This document shows, in pieces, positions 42,866-51,712 of a stretch of 64,000 nucleotides of DNA (its first letter is position 1; each line of letters opens with the position of its first letter). Both the position numbers and the translations under genes were made by a program. Under the pieces are notes generated by a model. The model worked only from the letters and a program-made list of their open reading frames with translations, did no database searches and was not told the DNA's origin. Origin of the DNA: Chryseobacterium piperi (lineage in GTDB: Bacteria; Bacteroidota; Bacteroidia; Flavobacteriales; Weeksellaceae); assembly GCF_002285635.2 (NCBI RefSeq), contig NZ_CP023049.2, positions 4,092,001 to 4,156,000 of the forward strand. The letters are read 5' to 3'.

Positions 42866-43900
42866 TTATACGAAATAAAATTCATTAAGTTTTTCTTCAC
42901 ATAGGGTTTTTACAACATCTATCCATCGGTCTTCATCATTCAAACATGGAATATAATGGAAGTTTTCTCCGCCACCGTGCATGAATTGCTCTTTCCCCTC
43001 TACAGAAATTTCTTCCAGAGTTTCTAAACAATCAGATACGAAAGCAGGGCAAACGACCGCTAAATTTTTAATTCCTTTTTTAGGAATGGTTTCTAAAGTT
43101 TCATCAGTATAAGGTTCAATCCATTTATCTTTTCCCAGTCTAGACTGAAACGAAACAATAGTTTTTTCTTTTGGTAGTCCCATCTTTGCAATGACGGACT
43201 CTGTGGTTTTATAACACTGGTGTCTGTAACAACGGGCATTATGAGCCTCAATCTTACTGTTAATACAATTGGCATCATCAATCTTACAGGTATTCGAAGG
43301 ATCTGTTTTATAAATATGCCGTTCCGGAACACCATGATAAGAGAATTGTAAAGCATCAAAATTTTCAGGAAGTTTTTCCCGGATGCTATCTGCTAGACAA
43401 TTAATGTAGATTTCTCTATCATAGAAAGGTTGAATGTAATTAATTTTTACCGTTGGGAATTTTTTCTTTCTTACTTCCTCTGCTTTTTCAATCACTGTTT
43501 CCGTTGTACTCATAGCATATTGAGGATACAGTGGGAAAAGAACAATGTCAGAAACTCCCTGATCAACTAATTTTTGAATACCTGCCTCAATACTTGGCTG
43601 CGCATAACGCATTCCGATTTCCACGGGAACGTCCACCAGTTTTTGTAATTTTTTCTGAATTTTTTCAGTGATTACGACCAAGGGAGAACCCTCATCTGTC
43701 CAAACTGTTTTATAAGCTTCAGCAGATTTTGCCGGTCTTGTATTAAGGATAATACCACGAACTAAAAGCGCTCTGAAAATCCAACGATAATCTATCACCT
43801 TTTCATCCATTAAAAACTCGTCGAGATATTCTTTTACATCCTTTACGTCTGTAGATTTTGGGGAGCCAAGATTTACCAGTAAAATTCCTTTTTTAGCCAA
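42866..43900 (-). CDS. hemH: Ferrochelatase
   Basis: A 344-residue enzyme that inserts iron into protoporphyrin IX to make heme. The start GILLVNLGSPKS is typical; the metal-site His lies in QFSYHGVPERHI and the Glu in CPAFVSDCLETLEEI. The GCPAF-like segment is intact. It stands alone between converging and divergent neighbours, followed by its own hairpin. It lacks the C-terminal transmembrane tail of plant and some bacterial versions. Confidence 0.96.
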   Translation of the reverse strand: MAKKGILLVNLGSPKSTDVKDVKEYLDEFLMDEKVIDYRWIFRALLVRGIILNTRPAKSAEAYKTVWTDEGSPLVVITEKIQKKLQKLVDVPVEIGMRYAQPSIEAGIQKLVDQGVSDIVLFPLYPQYAMSTTETVIEKAEEVRKKKFPTVKINYIQPFYDREIYINCLADSIREKLPENFDALQFSYHGVPERHIYKTDPSNTCKIDDANCINSKIEAHNARCYRHQCYKTTESVIAKMGLPKEKTIVSFQSRLGKDKWIEPYTDETLETIPKKGIKNLAVVCPAFVSDCLETLEEISVEGKEQFMHGGGENFHYIPCLNDEDRWIDVVKTLCEEKLNEFYFV

Positions 43901-44016
43901 TGTTTTTAATTTTAATTTAAAAAATAAAGTTTTCGAAATTCAGCATCAATTTTGATACCATATCCAAGCTATAGTACGGCAATGATGAATTACGATTTCT
44001 TTTTTCCGGATATAGA

Positions 44017-44895
44017 TTATCCGTTAACTGCTTCTACTCTCTCTACCAAATCAGGAACAAATTGTTTTAAAATATTTTCTATTCCGTTTTTTAGAGTGGC
44101 TGTAGAACTAGGACATCCTGAACAAGCCCCTTGTAAAAGCATTTTTGCTGTTTTACTAGCTTCGTCATATTCCATCAATGAAATTTTTCCACCATCATTT
44201 TCTACCGCAGGAGCTACATATTCATTCAGGATATCTGAAATTTTCTGCTCATCATCCGTATAATCTCTGTTGATGATTTTCTCTACTGGATTTTCATGTT
44301 TTTGAGGTTCCATATTTGAAATTTCCCCTCCGTTCTGAAGATATTCAGCAATAAGACCACGTACGGCCATCATTACCTGATGCCATTCTACAGACTGATC
44401 TCTGGTTACGGCTACGAAATTATCTGAAATGAAAACTTCTTTTGCAAAATCAAACTCCTTGAAAATAGCTTGCGCTAAAGGAACTCCTTCTGCTTCATCT
44501 CTTGATTTTACTTCTACGAAACCTTCCAGTAATAATTTGTTAGAGACAAACTTCATTACGTTAGGATTAGGAGTCATTTCAGCATAGATCTGATACATTT
44601 CCTTTCTCTTTTGGAGATAAACTCTCGGATTGGCCAATAGCTCATCTTCGATTACATTTTTCAGACTTTCAGCGACATGCTCCCATTCTATAGTGTCCTG
44701 CTTGGCAACGGCTACAAAATTAGCTGTAATGAAAACTCTTTCCACAAAAGGATAGTTGAACAATTCCTGAGCAAGAGGAATTTCTGATATATCTGAACTT
44801 CTGTCCAACTCCAGAGACCCGGGAATCAAATTGTAATCAGCAACAAATTTCATCACTTTTGGGTTTTCTGTTGGCTCTATAAGTATCTTATGCAT
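44017..44895 (-). CDS. Nfu-type iron-sulfur cluster scaffold/carrier protein
   Basis: A 292-residue protein in three parts. Residues 2-85 and 105-190 are two tandem Nfu N-terminal domains (ENPKVMKFVADY and TPNPNVMKFVSN), an unusual duplication; residues 210-290 form the NifU C-terminal domain (VAPAVENDGGKISL, then the cluster motif GACSGCPSS, C-x2-C). It is expected to carry 4Fe-4S clusters to target enzymes in the cytoplasm. The duplicated N-domain may be normal for Bacteroidota, which I cannot check. Confidence 0.88.
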   Translation of the reverse strand: MHKILIEPTENPKVMKFVADYNLIPGSLELDRSSDISEIPLAQELFNYPFVERVFITANFVAVAKQDTIEWEHVAESLKNVIEDELLANPRVYLQKRKEMYQIYAEMTPNPNVMKFVSNKLLLEGFVEVKSRDEAEGVPLAQAIFKEFDFAKEVFISDNFVAVTRDQSVEWHQVMMAVRGLIAEYLQNGGEISNMEPQKHENPVEKIINRDYTDDEQKISDILNEYVAPAVENDGGKISLMEYDEASKTAKMLLQGACSGCPSSTATLKNGIENILKQFVPDLVERVEAVNG

Positions 44896-45048
44896 TTTTT
44901 CGTTAAATTTGAATTACAAAAATACGCAATTAGAAGTTAGAAGCTGGATGGAAGTAGTTAGATTTTTGCTATCGCTGTAATTTAAAAATTGTGATCGTAC
45001 CATTTAATTTTTCCAATAAGCTCATTCTCAAAATATCAAATTAAAAAT

Positions 45049-45564
45049 ATGGCACTTATAAAAGAACTTTTAGGCAAAACACCACAGATCGGAGACAATA
45101 CATTTTTAGCAGAAACAGCAACCATCATCGGAGATGTAACTATGGGTAAAGAATGCAGTGTATGGTACAATGCGGTGATTCGTGGTGATGTTAACTATAT
45201 TAAAATGGGAGATAAGGTCAATGTACAGGATAATGTCATGCTTCATTGTACTTATGAAAGATTCCCATTAGTAATCGGGAATAATGTTTCAATCGGTCAT
45301 AATGCTATTGTCCATGGATGTACCGTTCAGGATAATGTATTAATAGGAATGGGAGCCATTGTTATGGATGATTGCGTGGTTGAAGAAAATTCTATTATCG
45401 GTGCAGGTTCGGTTGTTACACAAGGAACTCATATTAAATCCGGAGAAGTCTGGGGCGGGGTACCTGCCAGAAAAATTAAAGACATTTCTGCCCAGCTATT
45501 GGAAGGAGAGGTAAACAGGATTGCAGATAATTACGTGAAATATTCTTCGTGGTATAAAGATTAA
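45049..45564 (+). CDS. Gamma carbonic anhydrase-like hexapeptide protein
   Basis: A 171-residue left-handed beta-helix protein of the PaaY/YrdA group. Hexapeptide repeats run from residue 20 to 145. The three zinc-ligand histidines are recognised in VMLHCTYE and SIGHNAIVHGC. Members may be carbonic anhydrases, but many show no activity. A hairpin follows at once. It is a single gene, divergent from the Nfu gene. Confidence 0.88.
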   Translation: MALIKELLGKTPQIGDNTFLAETATIIGDVTMGKECSVWYNAVIRGDVNYIKMGDKVNVQDNVMLHCTYERFPLVIGNNVSIGHNAIVHGCTVQDNVLIGMGAIVMDDCVVEENSIIGAGSVVTQGTHIKSGEVWGGVPARKIKDISAQLLEGEVNRIADNYVKYSSWYKD

Positions 45565-45575
45565 ATTCAAAAAAT

Positions 45576-45609
45576 AAAAAAGCTCCGTCTTACAGACAGA
45601 GCTTTTTTT
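45576..45609. terminator. Bidirectional hairpin after the hexapeptide gene
   Basis: AAAAAGCTCcGTCT pairs with AGACaGAGCTTTTT around TAC, T runs on both strands. It lies between this gene and the converging lipoprotein gene. Confidence 0.85.
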
Positions 45610-45654
45610 GTGAATCCTTAGTGATAAACTCCTGGTGAGTTTAGGGTGTTGTAT

Positions 45655-46101
45655 TTATTTTGTTGCATATACAAGCTCTGCTTTACCATTGCTGCATTTG
45701 ATCTTTTGTGGTTCTTCTATGACGGAGCAGTCTGAGGTGATACCATATTTCGTATTGAACTCTGATTCTTTTTTATTATAATCCTCAATTTCCGGTAAAA
45801 TCTCAGCTTCCAGTTTTTTTGGATAGGCGATGTAGGATTTTGGACCGCCACAAGCTTTTGAACCTAGAGGAGCAGCCATCCAGTCATCAGCGTTGGTACA
45901 CTTCTCTTTATTAATTTCTGATACTATAATCGCTTTTATTTTTTCCAGCTGAACTTCGTCGTATTTTTTGCTGTTTTCATCAACCGGTCTTTCAGCAATA
46001 TCTTTTGGTAGATTGTCTGTAACATTCTTTGTTCCGCAGGAAGCTAAAGTTAGTGTTAGGCAAAGTGTTATCACTGAAATTTGGATATGTGCTTTTCTCA
46101 T
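45655..46101 (-). CDS. Hypothetical lipoprotein
   Basis: A 148-residue exported protein with a signal peptide and lipobox (TLTLASCG). After lipidation it carries four cysteines in the mature chain (KEKCTN, KACGG, SDCS, IKCS), which could form disulfides. No family is recognised. The gene is converging with the hexapeptide gene and divergent from the helicase gene; there is a 71-base gap to the latter's start. Confidence 0.75.
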   Translation of the reverse strand: MRKAHIQISVITLCLTLTLASCGTKNVTDNLPKDIAERPVDENSKKYDEVQLEKIKAIIVSEINKEKCTNADDWMAAPLGSKACGGPKSYIAYPKKLEAEILPEIEDYNKKESEFNTKYGITSDCSVIEEPQKIKCSNGKAELVYATK

Positions 46102-46168
46102 ATTAGTTTTTTCTGAGAAAACGCAGTCAAAAGTTATGCCATTAGGATAAATTCAAATTGATTTTCCG

Positions 46169-46176
46169 TAATTTTG
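46169..46176 (+). promoter_or_regulatory. -7 box of the helicase gene (TAATTTTG)
   Basis: TAATTTTG fits TAnnTTTG and lies only six bases before the ATG at 46183, giving a probable leaderless transcript. No good TTG is found at the -33 distance. Confidence 0.45.
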
Positions 46177-46182
46177 ACGACG

Positions 46183-48309
46183 ATGAACAATCATTTTTTT
46201 GACATAATAGAACATACCAACAGAAGCGTTTTTCTTACAGGAAAAGCCGGAACAGGTAAAACAACTTTTCTTAACGAGTTTGTAAAAAAAACACGGAAAA
46301 AGCATATTGTAGTAGCACCTACGGGAATTGCTGCCATTAACGCCGGAGGGGTCACCATTCACTCGATGTTTGGATTGCCTCTAAGAACTTTTTTACCTAC
46401 TACAGACCGTATCGATGGAAGTTTGGCAAATAATATTGCTGACCTGATGCCTCATTTCAAATACCGAAAAGATAAGTTGAAGCTTTTAAGAGAAGTGGAA
46501 GTTATTATTATCGATGAGGTTTCTATGTTAAGAGCGGATGTCCTGGATATGATGGATTTTTCCTTACGTTTTATCCGAAGGAATAATCAGCGGTTCGGGG
46601 GAGTTCAGATGCTGTTGATTGGTGATTTGTATCAGCTTCCTCCCGTAGTAAGAGATGAACATGTATTGAAGATGTTCTATCAGTCACCTTTCTTTTTTGA
46701 TAGTCATGCAATAAAGGAAATTCCATTGATTACGATTGAACTGACAAAGGTTTATCGTCAATCTGATCAGGATTTTTTAGAGATCTTAAATGCGATTCGT
46801 GATGGAGATGTGGCCAATATAGATTTTGAACATCTTAATGAAAGATATGATCCCGATTTTGAAACCGGTCACGATTCCTATGTGTATTTATGTTCGCATA
46901 ATAAAATGGCTGATGAAATCAATCAGGAGAAATTGGCTAAAATAAAAGTAACTCCCAATACTTATGAAGCCAAACTTTTTGGAGAATTTAAGGAGAATCA
47001 GTTTCCCAATGAACAGTTTTTGGAACTGAAAATTGGTGCTCAGGTTATGTTTATCCGAAATGATATTTCTCCGGAAAAGAAATATTTTAATGGGAAGCTG
47101 GGAGAGATTTCAGCTTTGGATGAAAATGAAATTCGTGTAGTTTTAGAAGGTAGTGAAAGGGAAATTGTCGTTAAGAGAGAAGTTTGGGAACAGAAAAAAT
47201 ATTTTTTAGATACAGATAAAAATATTAAAGAAGAAGTTTTGGGAAGCTTTGAGCAGTTTCCTATCAAGCTGGCTTGGGCAGTAACAATTCATAAAAGTCA
47301 GGGACTGACTTTTGATAAGGTGATCATTGATGCTGGGAAGAGTTTTACAGCAGGTCAGGTATATGTCGCCTTGTCCCGTTGCAGAACCTTAGAAGGGATT
47401 GTTCTTAAATCCAAAATCACACCTGAAGTCATCTTTAAAGATAATAGGATTTTACAATTTCAGGGAGATACTTTTGCCAATGATAGAGTAGAAAACATAT
47501 TAAATAAGGAAAAATACGATTATAGTATCAGAAAAGTGCTTCGAACACTGGATAGTCTTTGGCTCCTGCATGAAGTGGAAGAGTGGAATAAGCTCTCAAT
47601 TGCTACTAAGAGTATTGACCACGTAAAAGCCAATCAGCTTTACCTTCAACTCAAACATGAAATTGTTCAACTGGGAAAAGTCTTTACCAAACTAGAGCGT
47701 ATTTTATTCCAGAAAATCAACCTTTTCATCGATAAAGAAGAAGAGTGGTCGGAAATTGAAAGCAAGACCAAAGGAGCTGTAAATTTCTTTTTTGTTGCAA
47801 TCCGGGATAAAGTTTTTAATCCTCTGAAAGATTTCTATGCTGAAATCAAAGGAGCGAAAGGGCTAAAGCAGTATAATGAGGAATTAAAAAACTGGCTTGA
47901 AGATGTTGAAGAATATTTAAATAATTTAAAAGAAGCTCATTTATTGGAAACAAAGCTTCTGGATGAGGCCAACAATAAAGAAATTAATTTAAAAATTGCA
48001 AAAGTCCCTTCCCAGGTTCTTACTTTTCAATTATTTGAACAAGGAAAAACGATCGGTGAAATTTCTTTAGAAAGAGGTTTGGTTAAGGAAACGGTGATCG
48101 GTCATTTGGCGAAATTTGCAGAACAGGGATTACTGGATATTTCAAGGGTAATCACTTCAGATAAGATCAAAGCTTTTGAAACAGAATTTTATAACAATTC
48201 ACATGAGACACTTACAGAATGGAAAAGTGCATTGCCAAATGATTTTGAATTTAATGAGATTAGGATTCTTTTAAATCATTATAATTATAAAAAAGGAAAG
48301 AATTCATAG
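46183..48309 (+). CDS. PIF1/RecD-like ATP-dependent helicase with HTH tail
   Basis: A 708-residue SF1B helicase. Walker A is LTGKAGTGKTTF near residue 20, Walker B VIIIDEVSML, then the sensor motif LLIGDLYQLPP; late motifs are AVTIHKSQGLTFDKVII and QVYVALSRCRTLEG. C-terminal to the motor, residues 600-640 (TFQLFEQGKTIGEISLERGL) form an HTH like that at the end of some RecQ proteins. The frame is open from a TTG at 46174, but the ATG at 46183 is preferred because of the promoter. The stop codon is in the loop of its terminator. Acts on DNA in repair or replication. Confidence 0.9.
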   Translation: MNNHFFDIIEHTNRSVFLTGKAGTGKTTFLNEFVKKTRKKHIVVAPTGIAAINAGGVTIHSMFGLPLRTFLPTTDRIDGSLANNIADLMPHFKYRKDKLKLLREVEVIIIDEVSMLRADVLDMMDFSLRFIRRNNQRFGGVQMLLIGDLYQLPPVVRDEHVLKMFYQSPFFFDSHAIKEIPLITIELTKVYRQSDQDFLEILNAIRDGDVANIDFEHLNERYDPDFETGHDSYVYLCSHNKMADEINQEKLAKIKVTPNTYEAKLFGEFKENQFPNEQFLELKIGAQVMFIRNDISPEKKYFNGKLGEISALDENEIRVVLEGSEREIVVKREVWEQKKYFLDTDKNIKEEVLGSFEQFPIKLAWAVTIHKSQGLTFDKVIIDAGKSFTAGQVYVALSRCRTLEGIVLKSKITPEVIFKDNRILQFQGDTFANDRVENILNKEKYDYSIRKVLRTLDSLWLLHEVEEWNKLSIATKSIDHVKANQLYLQLKHEIVQLGKVFTKLERILFQKINLFIDKEEEWSEIESKTKGAVNFFFVAIRDKVFNPLKDFYAEIKGAKGLKQYNEELKNWLEDVEEYLNNLKEAHLLETKLLDEANNKEINLKIAKVPSQVLTFQLFEQGKTIGEISLERGLVKETVIGHLAKFAEQGLLDISRVITSDKIKAFETEFYNNSHETLTEWKSALPNDFEFNEIRILLNHYNYKKGKNS

Positions 48310-48326
48310 GAATTCTTTCCTTTTTT
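48289..48326. terminator. Terminator overlapping the helicase stop codon
   Basis: AAAAAAGGAAAGAATTC and GAATTCTTTCCTTTTTT form a perfect 17-base stem; the loop ATAG contains the stop TAG. The stem encodes the last residues KKGKNS. It also faces the converging astacin gene. Confidence 0.9.
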
Positions 48327-48348
48327 GAGGACTTAGATTGCTTTCCAG

Positions 48349-49188
48349 TTAATTAGGATACATTGTGTTGATGGTTTGAATATCAACATTAGTAAAGCCA
48401 TTTCTTACATAGTTAAAATTACTGCCATCAGCTCTCGTAATAGTTGGCTGCCCGTTTCGTGAATAGGAAGTTGACCAATACATCATTACCGAATTAATAT
48501 CAAAAGGCCCGATATCATTTCCTGAATTATATTTTTCGAAATTAGAGCTTTGTCCATTTTGGATATTAGCCCATATGATGCGAACGTATTGATCCCTGTC
48601 CTTGCGGGTGTGTTCATGATAAATACCCACGGTATGTCCCATTTCATGAATGACTGTCCCTACTGAAACATATTGATCCAGAGAGATGGTTTGTACTCCC
48701 CCCTGATAACCTATATGAGCCCATCCATCTGATCCTGACTGACTTCCGAAAATGAATTGTACATAATTACTCTGATTAGTACGGGCAACCCATTTGGCAT
48801 TGGTTTTAGAGTTATACTGATTAATGGCATTAATAATTTTATCCCTATTGATAGACCCCATATTACTGGCAATAGTATAGTAAATCGTTTTATTAGGCCA
48901 TCTTGAGAAGCTTGCGCCTCCTTTTTCTTGTGAATTATCATTTAACTGTTTATCAGAAAGAACAATATCTCCTTGAAAAAAGTTCATTCCATCCTTTCTG
49001 ATATAGGTAATAGATTGACCATTTAATTGACCTTTTTTAATTTCTTCTTTTGAGGAAGACGGATTGGTACTGGTATCCAGGTCGTCATTACTTTTATCAC
49101 AAGAATATAAAGTTGCTGCAATTAAGCTCAGGCAAATCATCTTTTTTGTCATTGCCTTTGAGTAGAAAAAAATTGATTTTGTTTTCAT
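48349..49188 (-). CDS. Astacin family (M12A) metalloprotease, lipoprotein
   Basis: A 279-residue exported protease. The zinc motif HEMGHTVGIYHEHTRKDR at about residues 184-201 is the full astacin signature (HExxHxxGxxHE), and the Met-turn SVMMYWST follows. The signal ends at LYSC, a lipobox, so it is anchored in the membrane; an alternative ATG at 49152 would give a more usual signal peptide length. Flavobacterial astacins such as flavastacin cleave before Asp. No T9SS domain is present. Confidence 0.92.
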   Translation of the reverse strand: MKTKSIFFYSKAMTKKMICLSLIAATLYSCDKSNDDLDTSTNPSSSKEEIKKGQLNGQSITYIRKDGMNFFQGDIVLSDKQLNDNSQEKGGASFSRWPNKTIYYTIASNMGSINRDKIINAINQYNSKTNAKWVARTNQSNYVQFIFGSQSGSDGWAHIGYQGGVQTISLDQYVSVGTVIHEMGHTVGIYHEHTRKDRDQYVRIIWANIQNGQSSNFEKYNSGNDIGPFDINSVMMYWSTSYSRNGQPTITRADGSNFNYVRNGFTNVDIQTINTMYPN

Positions 49189-49405
49189 AGTAGTATTTTT
49201 AAAGGTTTGTTATATGATGTGGATTTTTTTTAATGTTTTGATTTATTGACAAATACGAATTTAATAATTAATTCTCTAATAAATGAATTATTGATGTAAA
49301 AAAATAATAAATTGATTATATACATATCGGTCATTCTCAATACCCGGTTTTAGATGTCATGGAGATGAGAAACCTCTTAATAGTTTTTTTTCACTGCATC
49401 AATCA

Positions 49406-49435
49406 GCTTTATCAATTTTAAAAAATTGGTAAAGC
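49406..49435. promoter_or_regulatory. Inverted repeat overlapping the -33 box of the LLM gene
   Basis: GCTTTATCAATT and AATTGGTAAAGC form a 12-base inverted repeat, with one G-T mismatch, around six bases. The TTG of the -33 element lies inside the right arm. It is a plausible operator for a repressor. Confidence 0.45.
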
Positions 49436-49448
49436 AATTTTTATATTC

Positions 49449-49456
49449 TAAATTTG
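49449..49456 (+). promoter_or_regulatory. -7 box of the LLM gene (TAAATTTG)
   Basis: TAAATTTG fits TAnnTTTG, with TTG at 49426-49428 and 20 bases between them; the ATG is 28 bases downstream of the box. Confidence 0.65.
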
Positions 49457-49483
49457 TTGGTCTTTTGACCTAAAACTTAAAAT

Positions 49484-50488
49484 ATGAAAAAATTTGAATT
49501 GTCTGTTCTGGATCTTGCACCAATAAAGCAAGGAGTGAGCATTCATGATAGCTTTCAGGACAGTTTATCTTTAGCTAATCATACTGAAAACCTGGATTAT
49601 AAAAGATTTTGGCTTGCTGAGCACCACAATATGGAAAGTGTTGGAAGTTCTGCAACTTCGGTTCTTATTGGTTTTATAGCTAATGGAACGAAAAAAATAA
49701 GAGTAGGATCGGGTGGTGTTATGCTTCCTAATCATAGCTCTCTGATTATTGCTGAACAATTCGGAACATTAGAATCTCTTTTTCCTGATAGAATAGATTT
49801 AGGATTGGGGAGAGCTCCGGGAACTGATGGTCCCACTTCTCAAGCTTTGGGAAGGAACCCTGCTACTATTAATCAGCAATTTCCAAGACAGATTTTGGAG
49901 CTTCAAAAGTATTTTTCCAAGGAGAACTCTACATCGCTGGTTCGCGCTATTCCGGGAGAAGGTCTGGATATTCCTTTGTATATTTTGGGTTCAAGTACTG
50001 ATAGTGCTTGGCTTGCTGCAGAACTAGGGCTTCCTTATGCTTTTGCCGGGCATTTTGCTCCTGCACAAATGGAGATGGCTTTTAAAATCTATAGAGAAAA
50101 CTTCCAACCTTCTAAACAACTGGATAAGCCTTATATTCTTGCCGGTATTAATGGAATAGCAGCAGAAACATCAGAAGAAGCACATCAACTTTCAACCACC
50201 TTATTTCAGGCATTTGTTAATCTGATCAGAAATGATAGAAAACCTTTTGCACCACCTGTTGCCGATATGGATGAAGTGTGGTCTCCAATGGAAAAAGCAG
50301 CAGTAATGCAAATGTTGGAATACAGTTTTATAGGAGGCCCATCAGAAATTGAAGAACAGCTAAAAAACTTCCAGGAAAAATTTAATGTAGATGAATTAAT
50401 CATTAACACTTACATTTTCGATCATCAAAAAAGGCTTGATTCTTACAGTGTCTTCAGAAAAGCTGCTGACTCTTTATTTAAAGCGTAA
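49484..50488 (+). CDS. LLM class flavin-dependent monooxygenase
   Basis: A 334-residue enzyme of the bacterial luciferase-like family, expected to use reduced FMN and O2. The marks are LDYKRFWLAEHHNMESVGSS, RVGSGGVMLPNHS and IDLGLGRAPGTDGPT, all typical of the YhbW-like subgroup. The substrate is not known. It lies 18 bases before the longest possible ribB frame, but ribB has its own promoter box. Confidence 0.9.
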   Translation: MKKFELSVLDLAPIKQGVSIHDSFQDSLSLANHTENLDYKRFWLAEHHNMESVGSSATSVLIGFIANGTKKIRVGSGGVMLPNHSSLIIAEQFGTLESLFPDRIDLGLGRAPGTDGPTSQALGRNPATINQQFPRQILELQKYFSKENSTSLVRAIPGEGLDIPLYILGSSTDSAWLAAELGLPYAFAGHFAPAQMEMAFKIYRENFQPSKQLDKPYILAGINGIAAETSEEAHQLSTTLFQAFVNLIRNDRKPFAPPVADMDEVWSPMEKAAVMQMLEYSFIGGPSEIEEQLKNFQEKFNVDELIINTYIFDHQKRLDSYSVFRKAADSLFKA

Positions 50489-50529
50489 TAAACCATTTAT
50501 ATTAATTGGAAGATGCTCATTTTTATAAG

Positions 50530-50537
50530 TATCTTTG
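50530..50537 (+). promoter_or_regulatory. -7 box of ribB (TATCTTTG)
   Basis: TATCTTTG matches TAnnTTTG, with TTG at 50506-50508 and 21 bases between them. It lies 19 bases before the ATG at 50557, which settles the start. Confidence 0.6.
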
Positions 50538-50556
50538 CATCAAATTTAAAGTAAAA

Positions 50557-51678
50557 ATGTCTGATATTAAATTAAATACTATTCCTGAGGCAATTGAAGA
50601 CCTTAAAAATGGTAAAATAATCATAGTAGTAGATGATGAAAACAGAGAAAATGAAGGAGATTTTCTATGTGCTGCAGAACTTACAACACCTGAACTAATT
50701 AATTTTATGGCAGTTCACGGAAGAGGGCTTATTTGTATGCCACTTCCTGAAAAAAGATGTGATGAGCTTGGGTTGGATATCATGGTAACAAGAACCAGTG
50801 ATCCGAAAGAAACAGCTTTTACAGTATCTGTTGACCTTTTAGGAAACGGAACTTCTACAGGTATTTCTGCAGGAGATAGAGCTAAAACAATCCTCGCTTT
50901 GATGGATGAGAAGTCAAAACCTACAGATTTCATGAGACCGGGGCATATTTTCCCGCTTCGTGCTAAAAAAGGAGGGGTACTTAAAAGAGCAGGACACACA
51001 GAAGCTGCTATTGATCTTACGCATTTAGCAGGATTGAAAGAAGGTGGAGTAATTTGTGAGATCATGAATGAAGATGGTACAATGTCACGTTTACCTGATT
51101 TATATGCTTTTGCTCAAAAGCATGATATGAAAATTATTTCTATTGAAGATCTAATCCATTATCAGCTTAAAAAAGGAAATCTTGTTGACAGAATCGAAGA
51201 GAGAAAAGTTAAGACTTATTATGGAGAATATGACTTCTATGCTTTCAGAGAGACATCTAATGAGCAAATTCATTTTGTACTGACAAAAGGAACATGGACA
51301 GTAGATGAGCCTGTATTGGTAAGAGTTCAGTCTTCTGATTCTTATTTTGATGTATTAACAAGATTAAACAATGGAGAAAAACCTTTATTGGAAAAAGTAA
51401 CCAGTATGATCAATGAAGAAGGAAAAGGAGTGATAATCTTCATTAATAATGTTTCAAATTCTGAAAATACTTTAAAGAAATTACAACAGTTCCTTGATTA
51501 TCAGGACGGGCAGCAACAGCACCCAACTTTAGCCTATAATTACAGAGATTATGGGATTGGAACACAGATCCTTAAAAATCTGGGGATTAATAAATTTAAA
51601 GTACTCACCCAGAACCCTGGCGTGAAGCCTCAGGTTGGAGGATATGATGTAGAAGTTACCGAAATGGTTCAATTATAA
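50557..51678 (+). CDS. ribB: 3,4-dihydroxy-2-butanone-4-phosphate synthase with degenerate GTP cyclohydrolase II domain
   Basis: A 373-residue protein. Residues 1-200 are the DHBP synthase that makes the four-carbon riboflavin precursor from ribulose 5-phosphate; VVDDENRENEGDF and RRAGHTEAAIDL-like segments are intact. Residues 205-373 resemble GTP cyclohydrolase II (late NYRDYGIGTQILKNLGI is conserved), but the zinc-binding Cys triad is not present in VRVQSSDSYFDVLTRL, where it should lie. That domain should therefore lack hydrolase activity. The start at 50557 is downstream of the promoter; a longer frame from 50506 is unlikely. Confidence 0.93.
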   Translation: MSDIKLNTIPEAIEDLKNGKIIIVVDDENRENEGDFLCAAELTTPELINFMAVHGRGLICMPLPEKRCDELGLDIMVTRTSDPKETAFTVSVDLLGNGTSTGISAGDRAKTILALMDEKSKPTDFMRPGHIFPLRAKKGGVLKRAGHTEAAIDLTHLAGLKEGGVICEIMNEDGTMSRLPDLYAFAQKHDMKIISIEDLIHYQLKKGNLVDRIEERKVKTYYGEYDFYAFRETSNEQIHFVLTKGTWTVDEPVLVRVQSSDSYFDVLTRLNNGEKPLLEKVTSMINEEGKGVIIFINNVSNSENTLKKLQQFLDYQDGQQQHPTLAYNYRDYGIGTQILKNLGINKFKVLTQNPGVKPQVGGYDVEVTEMVQL

Positions 51679-51684
51679 ATAAAG

Positions 51685-51712
51685 AAAATGGCTTGAGTAA
51701 TCAAGCCATTTT
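51685..51712. terminator. Bidirectional terminator between ribB and fmt
   Basis: AAAATGGCTTGA and TCAAGCCATTTT form a perfect 12-base stem around GTAA. The last two codons and stop of fmt (ATG GCT TGA on the minus strand) lie within the stem. Confidence 0.85.
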
